Made by a program: the position numbers and the translations under genes. Under the pieces are notes generated by a model that saw only the letters and a list, made by a program, of their open reading frames with translations, was not told the origin of the DNA and did not search any database. From assembly GCF_030363035.1 (NCBI RefSeq), contig NZ_JAUCMN010000007.1:1-64000 (forward strand): a stretch of 64,000 nucleotides of DNA, given 5' to 3'. The DNA comes from Curtobacterium caseinilyticum. Lineage in GTDB: Bacteria; Actinomycetota; Actinomycetes; Actinomycetales; Microbacteriaceae. Shown in pieces: positions 54,733-63,408 of this stretch; positions within the stretch are counted from its first letter, which is position 1; the number at the start of each line of letters is the position of its first letter.

Positions 54733-55596
54733 ATGATGCGTCTGGTGTCCCTGCACTTGTCAAACGACCGGATCCTTTGGGGGCATGTGCTCCTTGAGGA
54801 CACGGAGAACCCGGACGCGCACCTGGCGCAGATCCTCGTCCGCCCCATCGACGTCGAGCCCGGCTATGAGCTCTACGACAGGACCAACACGGTGCTGTCG
54901 GACCTTTCGGTGCCGGCGGTGCGGGAAGCGAACCGCATCGTGCAGACCCTCCTCATCCCCGCCTCCGAGATCGCGCGACGGGAGAAAGCCGTTCGGGCGG
55001 TGATCCACTCCGGCTACTTGGAAGGGTTCCCGGACGACATGCCGTGGCAGTCGCAGCTGTGGATGTATGCCCGCGGAGAGGTGACCCGCGAACAGCTCAG
55101 CGCCTACGCCGACGAAGGCCGACAGATCCCCCGGCGTCCCGGACACAGCGCCGCCGGTCCGGCGGACGTTCCCGAGGACTGGTGGCAAACAACGCAAGCC
55201 CGCATCCGCCGGAACCTCCTCGACACCACCCTCACCGAACCAGAAGTCGCCGCCGCCCTGCAGATCAGCATCGAGGAAGTCGGTGAGCTGTTCGATTCCT
55301 GCCGACTGACGAGCTTCGACCTCGAGGGCGAAGAACGCATCCCCGACTGGCAACTCGTGAAGCCCGCCCTGCTCGAGTTCGGTGACCCGTCCTCGCTCCT
55401 GCCCGGCCTCGACCTCCTCTACGCGGCAGCACCGCAACCGCTCCTCGACGCAGCAGCGATGACCGAGTTCATGACCACACCCCTCGACTTCCTCACCGTC
55501 GACGACCGAGTCCTGACGCCGCTCGACTGGATACGGGAAGGCCGGCCCCTGACGACGATCATCGCCCTGTTCCGTGGACGACGGTGGCGACCATGA
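54733..55596 (+). CDS. Unknown operon, gene 5 (small domain + HTH)
   Basis: 287 residues from the ATG at 54733, GGAGG upstream. N-terminus is the small-protein domain (MRLVSLHLSNDRILWGHVLL ... VPAVREANRIVQTLL). Then a helical part, an excisionase/MerR-like helix-turn-helix (LTEPEVAAALQISIEEVGEL), and a C-terminal LTPLDWIREGRPLTTIIALF that resembles the toxin-binding end of MbcA/ParS-type proteins. Possibly the operon's DNA-binding adaptor. Confidence 0.6.
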   Translation: MMRLVSLHLSNDRILWGHVLLEDTENPDAHLAQILVRPIDVEPGYELYDRTNTVLSDLSVPAVREANRIVQTLLIPASEIARREKAVRAVIHSGYLEGFPDDMPWQSQLWMYARGEVTREQLSAYADEGRQIPRRPGHSAAGPADVPEDWWQTTQARIRRNLLDTTLTEPEVAAALQISIEEVGELFDSCRLTSFDLEGEERIPDWQLVKPALLEFGDPSSLLPGLDLLYAAAPQPLLDAAAMTEFMTTPLDFLTVDDRVLTPLDWIREGRPLTTIIALFRGRRWRP

Positions 55597-55838
55597 CCCG
55601 CCGGCCCGACCTGTTCCTCTTCAATGTCGCCTACGACGCCACCGGGGTGAACGGGCAGGTGTTCTTCCGCGACCCATCCAGCACCGTGCTGCGGCAGGTC
55701 ATCATCCGCAGCACCGCCACCGGCAACATCTGCGAACCTGCACACGGTGATACCCGCGACGGGTGGGAACCGTTTCTCGAAGAAACCCGCTGGCTTATCG
55801 CCCTCACCCGGCCCGACACCTCGGACGAGCGCAGCTGA
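55593..55838 (+). CDS. Unknown operon, gene 6 (small-protein family)
   Basis: 81 residues; ATGA overlap with gene 5 and TGATG with gene 7. PDLFLFNVAYDATGVNGQVF, FRDPSSTVLRQVIIRS, then a terminal helix with EETRWLIALTRP. Third stand-alone member of the small family. Confidence 0.6.
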   Translation: MTRRPDLFLFNVAYDATGVNGQVFFRDPSSTVLRQVIIRSTATGNICEPAHGDTRDGWEPFLEETRWLIALTRPDTSDERS

Positions 55839-56863
55839 TGGGTCCGCGGCTTGAATGGGTGGCCGCCGCGTACTCCGGCAGGCCGCAGATCACGATGCCG
55901 TATGGCCTCGGGGACACCACCGACCTCACTGACACCCTCGCTGTCCTCAGGCTCGCTGGACTTCGCGCGGTCGTGGAGTCGCACGACACGATTCGCCTCG
56001 CCGACGGCCGCCGCGCACGCTTCCCCTCGTTGACGCAGCGGCCTCGCGGCGAGGAAACGGACGTTGACCTGCTCCTGTTAGCACCGCGCACCGTGACGGT
56101 GACGCAGATCGCGCTCGCGGAACAGACGGCGACGGTGCTGCTGGTCGACGTCGACCGGCGCCGCGTCTGGATCGACGGCAAGCAGGCCCTCGGCACAAAG
56201 GAGCGGTGGAAGGATGCGGCACCGATCTACTTCACGTTCGCCGTAGCACGCATGCTCGCGGTCAACGGCTCCACCTTCGACGGGCTGGTGCGGGCTGGGC
56301 TCACCCCTGGCCAGGTCGATGACGCGCTCGCACGCCTCGGGAAACGCGTGCACCGCACCGACATCGGCTGGGAGTCGCGACAGGTGGGCGGGCTCGTCGA
56401 CTTCGCAATTGCCTGCTACCCCGGGCCCGGCGGGGTCAGGACCAGGTGGACGTCCGACCTGCCGCTCGTCGAGCAGGCCGAACGGCTCATTAGCGCCGGA
56501 TGCCGCATCTCCGGCCGCGCCATCTCCGAGCGGCCCGGCTACCCCGCCATTAGCAAACGCGAGATGCCGTACCGGCTCGTCGCGTTCACCGAGGAGGAAG
56601 TCGACATGGCTGCGCTCGGCTTCGAACCCGACACGATCGGCTACTCCGGCACCGAACTCATCCGCCCAGCAGACCCCACGATCTTCCTCACCGCAGCCGC
56701 CGCCGGATTCAAGGACAGCACCGACGACACCATCACCGCCAACACGCTCCTCCGCGCCGACTTCCGAAACGACGACGACGCAGCTTCGCTGCAAGAAGTA
56801 CGCGACCGGCTGCAGTTCCTCGCCGACACCGGCTACGACCTCCGCCACAACCTGCTCAACTGA
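55838..56863 (+). CDS. Unknown operon, gene 7 (large-protein family)
   Basis: 341 residues, paralogue of gene 3: MPYGLGDTTDLTDTLAVL, RRVWIDGKQALGTK, LTPGQVDDALARLGKRVHRT, IACYPGPGGVRTRW, RISGRAISERPGYPAI, GFEPDTIGYSGTEL and IRPADPTIFL line up in order with that protein. Last gene of the operon. Confidence 0.6.
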   Translation: MGPRLEWVAAAYSGRPQITMPYGLGDTTDLTDTLAVLRLAGLRAVVESHDTIRLADGRRARFPSLTQRPRGEETDVDLLLLAPRTVTVTQIALAEQTATVLLVDVDRRRVWIDGKQALGTKERWKDAAPIYFTFAVARMLAVNGSTFDGLVRAGLTPGQVDDALARLGKRVHRTDIGWESRQVGGLVDFAIACYPGPGGVRTRWTSDLPLVEQAERLISAGCRISGRAISERPGYPAISKREMPYRLVAFTEEEVDMAALGFEPDTIGYSGTELIRPADPTIFLTAAAAGFKDSTDDTITANTLLRADFRNDDDAASLQEVRDRLQFLADTGYDLRHNLLN

Positions 56864-56877
56864 GTAGGACCGGCAGG

Positions 56878-57156
56878 CTAGCTCGATGGTCCGGTTGAAG
56901 GGCGTCGGTGCTTCACGGAACTACGCCACACCCAAGCGGCGAGCTTGGTCTCACCTCGACCCGCTTCCACCCACACAGCGTCTCGGGTGAAGCGGTACGC
57001 CTCGGCGTCACTTCGACGTGTCAGCCGGTCCGGCAACTGAAACCACGCATGCACCGGCAACGGCTCCGGCAACTCACCCACCTCCGTCCCACGAGCATCC
57101 TCCTCAAGCGAGAACGGCGACCCGGGCACCCAACGATCCGAACGACGACGACCCAT
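56878..57156 (-). CDS. Hypothetical small protein
   Basis: 92 residues from the ATG at 57156. PLPVHAWFQLPDRLTRRSDAEAYRFTRDAVWVEAGRGE... AAWVWRSSVKHR reads like a conserved small actinobacterial protein, with Trp pairs and alternating polar residues. Function unknown. Convergent with the 52.4-56.9 kb operon. Confidence 0.55.
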   Translation of the reverse strand: MGRRRSDRWVPGSPFSLEEDARGTEVGELPEPLPVHAWFQLPDRLTRRSDAEAYRFTRDAVWVEAGRGETKLAAWVWRSSVKHRRPSTGPSS

Positions 57157-57270
57157 GACCGCGACAGTAGAAGCCGGCACCGACGTTCGCATACGGGGCC
57201 CTGGGCGAGAACATCAACGGACTAGGCATCTGAGACAGAACAAAGTGCAGTCAGAGCAGGTCACGCTGAC

Positions 57271-57300
57271 GCGCCCGTTGAAGGACCGGCTATCGGACGC
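57271..57300. repeat. Dyad repeat, copy 2
   Basis: Arms GCGCCCG and CGGACGC around a 16-base centre. The core GTTGAAGGACCGGCTATCGG (57277-57296) matches copy 3 at 17 of 20 bases. It lies 67 bases upstream of the TetR gene. Confidence 0.6.
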
Positions 57301-57366
57301 ACCGGGCCGGATCACGGCCAAAGCGCTCAGGTGGCAGTTTCTGCCAGCCGAGCGTAGGGTGCCCTT

Positions 57367-57945
57367 GTGAGCGATGAAGGTCTGACGGCATTGGAGGGTT
57401 CCCGACTCCATGCATCGGTCCGCTGCTGTGAGTTCTTCATCAGCCGCGGCACCACCGATCTGCCGATCGCGGAGATCGCGGAGGCTGCCGGGATATCGCA
57501 GCGCTCCTTCCACCGCTACTTTCCGGTCAAGGCGGAATCGGTGAGTCCGGTGTTTGACTGGACCACGCGCCGCTTCGACGAGGCGATCCTTGAGGCGGCG
57601 CCGGAAACCGATGTGTCGTCGGTGCTTCTCGCGGCGTTCCGCGCCAGCCTGCTCGGGGGCGTCGCCGAACGCACGTCCGCGCTGTTCCCGCTGGTGTTCG
57701 CCGACCGAGAGATGTGGTCGGTGTTCCTGCGGAAGGTGCACGACGGTGAGCGCTCCCTTGCGCCCGTCCTGGCGCCGCGGCTGGGGATTCCGGCGGACAC
57801 CGTCGCTGCTCGTGCTGCTGCGGCCGCCGTGGCGAGCGCGACCCGTATCGCGCTCGAGGCGATGGTCACCACGGGCGCCGGCCCCGAAGAGACCTACATG
57901 CAGACTATCGACGCGTTCGCGTCAGGAGCAGTCCGTCGACGATGA
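57367..57945 (+). CDS. TetR-family regulator
   Basis: 192 residues from a GTG. N-terminal helix-turn-helix DLPIAEIAEAAGISQRSFHRYFPVKAE is textbook TetR (split here for length); the ligand domain is of the MftR/AcrR C-terminal type. Followed by an SDR gene in the same direction, which it probably represses. Confidence 0.88.
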   Translation: MSDEGLTALEGSRLHASVRCCEFFISRGTTDLPIAEIAEAAGISQRSFHRYFPVKAESVSPVFDWTTRRFDEAILEAAPETDVSSVLLAAFRASLLGGVAERTSALFPLVFADREMWSVFLRKVHDGERSLAPVLAPRLGIPADTVAARAAAAAVASATRIALEAMVTTGAGPEETYMQTIDAFASGAVRRR

Positions 57946-58018
57946 CGGATCACGCCGTCGGGGTCGGCCCGACCGACGGCGCACGAACCCGCGGGCCAGG
58001 ACTACGAGGACAACAACC

Positions 58019-58855
58019 ATGACAGGACTGCTCGAAGGCAAGGTCGCCATCGTCACCGGTGGCACCAGCGGCATCGGACTCGCAACGGTCGAACGCTTCG
58101 TTGCCGAGGGTGCGAAGGTCGCCATCGCCGACATCCAGGACGACCTCGGCGCTTCCATCGTCGACCGGTTCGGCGAGAGCGCCACGTACTTCCACACGGA
58201 CGTCACCGACGAGGCCGCAATTGAAGCGCTCGTGGCGGCAACTGTCGAGCGCTTTGGCAAGCTCGACGTGATGTACAACAATGCGGGCGCGCAAGGGGAC
58301 CCGTCGCCGATCCTCGAGCTCGGTGCGGCCGGTTTTGACAAGACCGTTGCGCTCGTGGCCCGGTCGGTACTCCTCGGTCATAAGTACGCTGCCCGGCAGT
58401 TCCAGGCGCAGGGCACCGGCGGATCGATCATCTCGACGGCGTCGGCTGCGGGAATGCAGGGCGGCTGGGCGGCCGCGGGGTACACGATTTCCAAGCACGC
58501 AGTCATTGGAATTGTCCGGCAGGCGGTGGCGGAACTCGCTCCGCTCGGGATCCGGTCGAACGCGATCGCTCCGGGCATCATCATGACGCCGATCATGGCG
58601 CGCAGCTTCGGGGTTCCGCTCGAGGAAGCGGTGCCGTTCGCGGGCTTCCTCGCCGACCGCCTCGGAGCAACGCAGCCAATCGGCAGGGTCGGCACCGCTG
58701 ACGACATCGCAAAGGTCGCCACGTTCCTCGCGAGTGACCTCGCCGGCTACGTGACCGGCGTCACGATCCCCGTCGACGGCGGTGCCACTGCGATCACGCA
58801 GGGCACGTTTGCCACAGAGGTCGTCCTGGCAGCGAACGAGTACAACCAGCGCTGA
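58019..58855 (+). CDS. Short-chain dehydrogenase/reductase
   Basis: 278 residues. Cofactor loop TGGTSGIG (about 14-21), DIQDD after beta-2 suggesting NAD preference, NNAG, catalytic Ser in STASAAG and YTISKHA (YxxxK), then APGIIMTPI. Classical SDR that oxidises or reduces an alcohol/ketone; substrate unknown. GAGGA site upstream. Confidence 0.9.
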   Translation: MTGLLEGKVAIVTGGTSGIGLATVERFVAEGAKVAIADIQDDLGASIVDRFGESATYFHTDVTDEAAIEALVAATVERFGKLDVMYNNAGAQGDPSPILELGAAGFDKTVALVARSVLLGHKYAARQFQAQGTGGSIISTASAAGMQGGWAAAGYTISKHAVIGIVRQAVAELAPLGIRSNAIAPGIIMTPIMARSFGVPLEEAVPFAGFLADRLGATQPIGRVGTADDIAKVATFLASDLAGYVTGVTIPVDGGATAITQGTFATEVVLAANEYNQR

Positions 58856-58898
58856 GCTGAGACCTGAAGGGCAACTCGAGCCAACGAAGGCGTGAGAA

Positions 58899-58933
58899 GA
58901 GAGCACCCGTCACAGGAAGCGCCGGGTGCTCTC
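58899..58933. terminator. Hairpin terminator after the SDR gene
   Basis: GAGAGCACCCG and CGGGTGCTCTC form an 11-base perfect stem around a 13-base loop, 44 bases after the SDR stop. Confidence 0.75.
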
Positions 58934-58982
58934 GCCCTGCCATGGCAGCTTTACGACTGGTGAGCGTAGCGGTGAGGCGCAG

Positions 58983-59012
58983 GTGGCCGTTGCAGGAGCG
59001 GCTAGCGGCCAC
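58983..59012. repeat. Dyad repeat, copy 3
   Basis: Perfect 7-base arms GTGGCCG and CGGCCAC. The core GTTGCAGGAGCGGCTAGCGG (58989-59008) matches copy 2. Same strand sense as copy 2, so the two flank the TetR/SDR pair as direct repeats. Confidence 0.6.
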
Positions 59013-59078
59013 TGGCCCTGGCAGGGCACGATCGAATCATGACGCCGGCGCCGCCCAACGGAGGCTGACCGCGCTCAA

Positions 59079-59108
59079 TCGTCCGCTAGAGGATCGTTTG
59101 CCGGACGG
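59079..59108. repeat. Dyad repeat, copy 4
   Basis: Arms CGTCCG and CGGACG around CTAGAGGATCGTTTGC. More diverged than the others, and in the opposite sense to copies 2 and 3. Confidence 0.45.
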
Positions 59109-59139
59109 CAGCAGCGACTCGCGGTACCTCCTGAGTACC

Positions 59140-59533
59140 GCAGGTCGGTCCGGCTGTGCCAACAGCCACCCCGTGCGGGGAAGTAGCTTCGAATGCGGTC
59201 GAGATCGCTCGTGGTGAGCACCAGGTCAGCAGCGGCGACATTTTCTTGACTCGGGACGCTTTGGTCGTGCCCGGGATCGGGACAGTGCCGGCTTGGATCA
59301 GCCACGCCAGCGCAAGCTGTGCGGTGGTCACGCCCTTCTCATCGGCGATGACCTTCAGCGCCTCGACGACGCGGAGATTCGCATCGATGGCTTCGGCGGA
59401 GAACCTGGGGAGGTTCCGCCGCGCGTCCCCCTCGGGGAGGTCGTCCTTCCGAGTGACGGTGCCGGAGAGGAATCCACGGCCGAGCGGCGAGAACGGCACA
59501 AACCCGATCCCGAGCTCGGGAGCGCCCGGGTGG
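59140..59533 (-). pseudogene. Aldo/keto reductase remnant
   Basis: Only the C-terminal third remains: [18 protein letters not shown], then [15 protein letters not shown] and [14 protein letters not shown]. After that the family sequence ([22 protein letters not shown]) continues in another frame around 59230. The N-terminal two thirds and the catalytic Tyr are missing, cut off at the end of the lipid kinase gene. Both truncated and frameshifted. Confidence 0.85.
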
Positions 59534-60502
59534 CTATTGGGCGCTGCGAAGCGGTGCCGTGCGGAGGGTGAGGCCGTGGTGGTGGGTGGTGAGAGTCACT
59601 GATCGGACCGTTCCGAATGGGTCGCCGTCGAGCTGAACGCGTTCCGGTGTGTCCAGGTCGAGGCGGAGGTTCCGTGCCCGGGTGGTGGGGAGTGCACGTG
59701 ATCGTGGAAGGACCTTGGCGAGCACACGCCCGAAGCCGGTGCGGGCGAAGAACCGGTTGAGGGTGAGGGTGTAGCCGATTTTGGTCCACCCAAACCAGCC
59801 GTTGGGCCGGAACGCGACAGCGTCGAGGATGCCGTCGTCGGGTTCCGCGCGCGGCAGGAGCAGGACGCCGGCGGTGAGGGTGCCGCAGTTGCCGACGATG
59901 ATCGTGTGCGCCCGCATCGAGCGTGCTGGGCCGTTGTCCAGCGTGTAGCGGATGGGGATCTGACGGTTGCCGATCACGGACCGGGCGATGGGGTCGGAGT
60001 ACGCCACCCAGCCGAAGCGTTTCTTGACCCAGGCGTTGGTGTCGGCGGCCATGCTCGCGTCGAGTCCGATGCCCGCCATGACGAGGAACACGTGTTCGCT
60101 TGTCGAGTGGTCGGCGTGGGTGAGCTCCGCAAGTCCCAGATCGATCTGCCGGTCGGTGCCGGTGAAGACGGTGTCGATGACCGCGTCGACGTCGTTGCGG
60201 GGCAGGCCAAGGTTGCGGGCGAAGAGGTTCCCGGTGCCGGTCGGGAGAACTGCGACGGGGATTCCGGTGCCCCGGAGTTGCTCCGCGACGATTCGCAGTG
60301 TTCCGTCGCCGCCGACGGCGAGGATGACGTCGGGGGCGCTGTCGGCGGCTGCTCGTGCGGCGGCGCGGCCGCCGTCGTCAGCCGCTGTCGGGTACCAGCG
60401 GGTCGATGCCCACCCGTGCCGGACGGCAGCCGCGTCGAGTACCCCCTGCAGTCGATGTTGGTCGGTCTTGGTCGGGTTGAGGACGACCGCGGCAGTGCGC
60501 AC
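59534..60502 (-). CDS. Diacylglycerol/lipid kinase family protein
   Basis: 322 residues with the DAGK catalytic domain: VVLNPTKT at the start, [12 protein letters not shown] (GGDGT) near 80-90, [28 protein letters not shown]. The C-terminal beta domain follows. Phosphorylates a membrane lipid. Its 3' end abuts the reductase remnant, suggesting a recombination joint. Confidence 0.88.
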   Translation of the reverse strand: MRTAAVVLNPTKTDQHRLQGVLDAAAVRHGWASTRWYPTAADDGGRAAARAAADSAPDVILAVGGDGTLRIVAEQLRGTGIPVAVLPTGTGNLFARNLGLPRNDVDAVIDTVFTGTDRQIDLGLAELTHADHSTSEHVFLVMAGIGLDASMAADTNAWVKKRFGWVAYSDPIARSVIGNRQIPIRYTLDNGPARSMRAHTIIVGNCGTLTAGVLLLPRAEPDDGILDAVAFRPNGWFGWTKIGYTLTLNRFFARTGFGRVLAKVLPRSRALPTTRARNLRLDLDTPERVQLDGDPFGTVRSVTLTTHHHGLTLRTAPLRSAQ

Positions 60503-60528
60503 GGATGCGAGTGAGGGTGTTGCCGGGT

Positions 60529-60696
60529 TCAGTTGACGCGCCTGGCCTTGCGTCCGGCACGGCGGACTGCGCCGAAGATCAGGGTCCCGACGAACAGGAC
60601 GATGCCGATGATCGCGAGCCAGAGCAGGCCCTTCAGTGCGAAGCCGACGATCGCGAGGATGACCCAGAGGGTGAGGAGGACGATGACGGTCTTCAT
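60529..60696 (-). CDS. Small membrane protein
   Basis: 55 residues, GGAAG site upstream. Two adjoining hydrophobic helices (about 3-42) and a basic tail (RRAGRKARRVN). Common small actinobacterial membrane protein type; function unknown. Lies between desaturase and lipid kinase on the same strand. Confidence 0.6.
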   Translation of the reverse strand: MKTVIVLLTLWVILAIVGFALKGLLWLAIIGIVLFVGTLIFGAVRRAGRKARRVN

Positions 60697-60737
60697 GGTG
60701 ATGCTTCCTGTCGGAGGTGGGAAGAGCGAGAGTGGGG

Positions 60738-61844
60738 TCAGTGGATGCGGAGCTCGGCGACCATCGGGCAGGCGAAGGGGTCGCGTGCGGCGAGTCCGAC
60801 CCGGTTGAGGTAGCGGACGACGATGCCGTAGGAGCGCAGCAGCGTGGTCTCCGTGTAGGGCACGTCGAGGGTGTCGCAGTGGTCGCGGACGAGCAGGCGG
60901 GCCTGCTTGAGCGCGGGCCGCGGCATCGACGGGAAGAGGTGGTGCTCGACCTGGTAGTTCAGGCCCCCCATCAGGAACGACACCCACCAGCCGCCGCGGA
61001 TGTTGCGGGAGGTGCGGACCTGTCGGGAGAAGAAGTCGACCTTCGCGTCGTGCGCGATGGTCGGCATGCCCTTGTGGTTCGGGGCGAACGAGGCGCCCAT
61101 CATCACGCCGAACACGGCGAGCTGCACCCCGAGGAACGCGCAGGCCATGCCGAACGGCAGGAACCAGAACACGACCGTCAGGTAGATGCCGAACCGGGCG
61201 ACGAGCAGCGTCCCCTCGACGGTGCGGCCGCGACGATCGGCCTTCGTGCTCGCCCCGACGGCAATGGCTCGGGCGGCGTTCCAGTGCAGATTGAGGCCCT
61301 CGAGCGTGAGGAGGGGGAAGAACAACCAGCCCTGGTGCCCGGTGAAGCTGTGCAAGCCGCGCGGTGCGTTGGCGGCGTCCTCGGGGGTGAAGCGGAGGAC
61401 ACCTGATGCGATGTCGGGGTCCTTACCGACGGTGTTCGGGTTGCCGTGGTGGCGGGTGTGCTTGTTCATCCACCACGAGTAGCTCAAGCCCACCAGGAAC
61501 GTGCCGAGCCACCGGCCGGCGTGGTCGTTCCACTTCTGTGAGGCGAAGACCTGGCGGTGGGCGGCCTCGTGCGACAGGAACGCGAACTGGGTGAAGATGA
61601 CACCGAGCGCTCCGGCGACGATGAGCTGGAACCAGGAGTCGCCGAGGAAGGCGAACGCGACCCACGCCAGCGCGAGACCCGCGACCAGGCTGCCGAACAG
61701 GGACCAGTAGAAACCGGTGCGCCGACGGAGCAGGCCGTTCTCCTTCACCTGCGCCAGGAGCGCGGAATAGGTGGATGTACCGTTGCGGCTGCCCGGACCG
61801 GGTCGGGTCCGGGTGAAACCGAGGGCGAGCGGGGTGGTCGTCAT
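60738..61844 (-). CDS. Membrane fatty-acid desaturase
   Basis: 368 residues. Three His boxes typical of acyl-lipid/acyl-CoA desaturases: SHEAAHRQ (H92), NKHTRHHGN (129-133) and a late NYQVEHHLFP, with paired membrane helices. Resembles DesA3-type enzymes. The frame stays open upstream to an ATG at 62171 that has a strong GGAGGGTGGTGAC site, which would add 109 residues; which start is used is uncertain. Confidence 0.88.
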   Translation of the reverse strand: MTTTPLALGFTRTRPGPGSRNGTSTYSALLAQVKENGLLRRRTGFYWSLFGSLVAGLALAWVAFAFLGDSWFQLIVAGALGVIFTQFAFLSHEAAHRQVFASQKWNDHAGRWLGTFLVGLSYSWWMNKHTRHHGNPNTVGKDPDIASGVLRFTPEDAANAPRGLHSFTGHQGWLFFPLLTLEGLNLHWNAARAIAVGASTKADRRGRTVEGTLLVARFGIYLTVVFWFLPFGMACAFLGVQLAVFGVMMGASFAPNHKGMPTIAHDAKVDFFSRQVRTSRNIRGGWWVSFLMGGLNYQVEHHLFPSMPRPALKQARLLVRDHCDTLDVPYTETTLLRSYGIVVRYLNRVGLAARDPFACPMVAELRIH

Positions 61845-62350
61845 CGAGGATCGACCTTCTGTGGTGAGCGATCCTTCGACCGATCCGGAGAGTTGACGCA
61901 TCCGCGCTTGATGCAACGCTACGGCCTCCGGATGCGTTCCACCCGTGAACGTTCGGTCGGGAATGCCGTGCAGCCGCTTGTCCGCCGCTTCCACGGCGAG
62001 GAGCGCGCGGCTCCTGCTGTCGAACAGGCCGAGCAGTCGGACGACGCCGTCCTGCTGATGCGCGAGCGCTCGGAACCCGTCGCGCTGCGGCCGGACCCGG
62101 CCGATCGAGTGCCCCTCGAGCGCGGCGACGGGCCAGCCCCATCGCCCGCGTGCTTGCAGTCGTGTCCTCATGTCACCACCCTCCTCGTCCCCGGATGATG
62201 AACGATGAAGGGGTCCCTGGTCGCCGCCGTTCGGAACCTGCACGCCGTCACCAGCGGCGAGGAGCAGACTGCCGTCAGACGGTTCCGACCACGATGCTCG
62301 CAGCGACGCACGCACCCTGGCGGTCACCACCGTCGACGGAAGCAGTCACC
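61845..62350. other. Region upstream of the desaturase
   Basis: Minus strand carries an in-frame 109-codon extension of the desaturase (62171-61845) with its own strong ribosome site. From 62172 to 62350 is the divergent promoter region for the desaturase and the gene at 62351. No other gene seen. Confidence 0.45.
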
Positions 62351-62851
62351 ATGACCGGCTCATCCACCACTGCTGACCAGCACCTCGCACTGACGGGCGT
62401 CGTTGCGTCCGGCCTCCCAACGTCTCTCGGCACCGACGCAGCCGAACGGTTCTACGACGTTCCCGCCGTCTTCAATCGGCGACCCAACCCGCAGGAGCTC
62501 ACGGCGCTGGAAGGCTCAGCGAGTCATCACTCGCTGGAGCGTGCCGGCTACCGGGATGTGACCCTCGCCGTCCACGACCGGCGCTTGATCATCGGCAACA
62601 CCAACCTCGGCCAGCTCGAACGCGGTCTCGCCACCGCCATCGCGAACCTGATCCACGAGATCAGCACCAACGCCCTAACAGCCATGCGCCAGTCACGTGC
62701 TGATGCGCAGACCGCGCAAGATGCCCAGATCGCTCGCGCCCAAGACATCACCCGCGCCGCCGAACGAATCCACTTCACCCCCGACACCTCCGACGATGCG
62801 GTGGGCGGCGCACCAGACAGCCTCGCAGAACGCAGGTCTGAGGCGCTGTGA
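62351..62851 (+). CDS. Hypothetical protein
   Basis: 166 residues, soluble. A middle beta-type region (RDVTLAVHDRRLIIGNTNLGQ) is followed by a long Ala/Gln/Arg helix (about 90-140) that may form a coiled coil. No motif recognised. Confidence 0.6.
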   Translation: MTGSSTTADQHLALTGVVASGLPTSLGTDAAERFYDVPAVFNRRPNPQELTALEGSASHHSLERAGYRDVTLAVHDRRLIIGNTNLGQLERGLATAIANLIHEISTNALTAMRQSRADAQTAQDAQIARAQDITRAAERIHFTPDTSDDAVGGAPDSLAERRSEAL

Positions 62852-62958
62852 GCAGTCATGCTCACCGCCGACACAGCACGGCACGCCGATCGGTCGACTT
62901 GCCTTCGCCCCCGTGCGCTGGCATGAACCGGCTGACCGCAGAGATCGAGAAGAACACC

Positions 62959-63195
62959 ATGTCGGACTCAGCAACTCACATCACGCTCGACCCCGCAGGA
63001 GTGCTGCGGACCCTCGTCCTCCAAGAGCCCGCCGGTCCTGACATCACCCTGACCCTCCGGGGAACCGCCCCGGAAAGGTTGCAGTACAACGGGCGGATTT
63101 GGGCAGCCACGCATCATCGCCTGCACCGACCGATGGCACGCAACGGCTACCAATACACGCTCCTACAACCGCCAGAAGCACCCCCGCTCAGTTGA
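62959..63195 (+). CDS. Hypothetical small protein
   Basis: 78 residues from the ATG at 62959. Beta-rich (DITLTLRGTAPERLQYNG) with a C-terminal polar tail. Not recognised. Follows the gene above after 107 bases. Confidence 0.5.
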   Translation: MSDSATHITLDPAGVLRTLVLQEPAGPDITLTLRGTAPERLQYNGRIWAATHHRLHRPMARNGYQYTLLQPPEAPPLS

Positions 63196-63225
63196 AGAGC
63201 ACGCACTTCTCGTACACTCCGGAGC

Positions 63226-63408
63226 ATGCGTTGGGCGGCGATCTCACTAGCGCTGGTGCTCCTGGGCTTGTTTCTGACCGTTGGCGCCGTCTAGCTCATC
63301 GCCCAAAGCAACTCACTCGGCTGGGTCCTCCTTGCGACTGACATAGCACTCGGTTTCGCAAAGGTGCGCGTGCCGGCGGCGCTCGACGGTGTCCCGTCCG
63401 ACCGGTAG
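63226..63408 (+). pseudogene. Small membrane protein frame with in-frame amber stop
   Basis: MRWAAISLALVLLGLFLTV-GAV, then TAG at 63292-63294, then LIAQSNSLGWVLLATDIALG and a polar end. Read through, it is a two-helix membrane protein of about 60 residues, with Trp (TGG) the simplest lost codon. The gene looks inactivated by one nonsense change, unless the TAG is read through. Confidence 0.55.
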
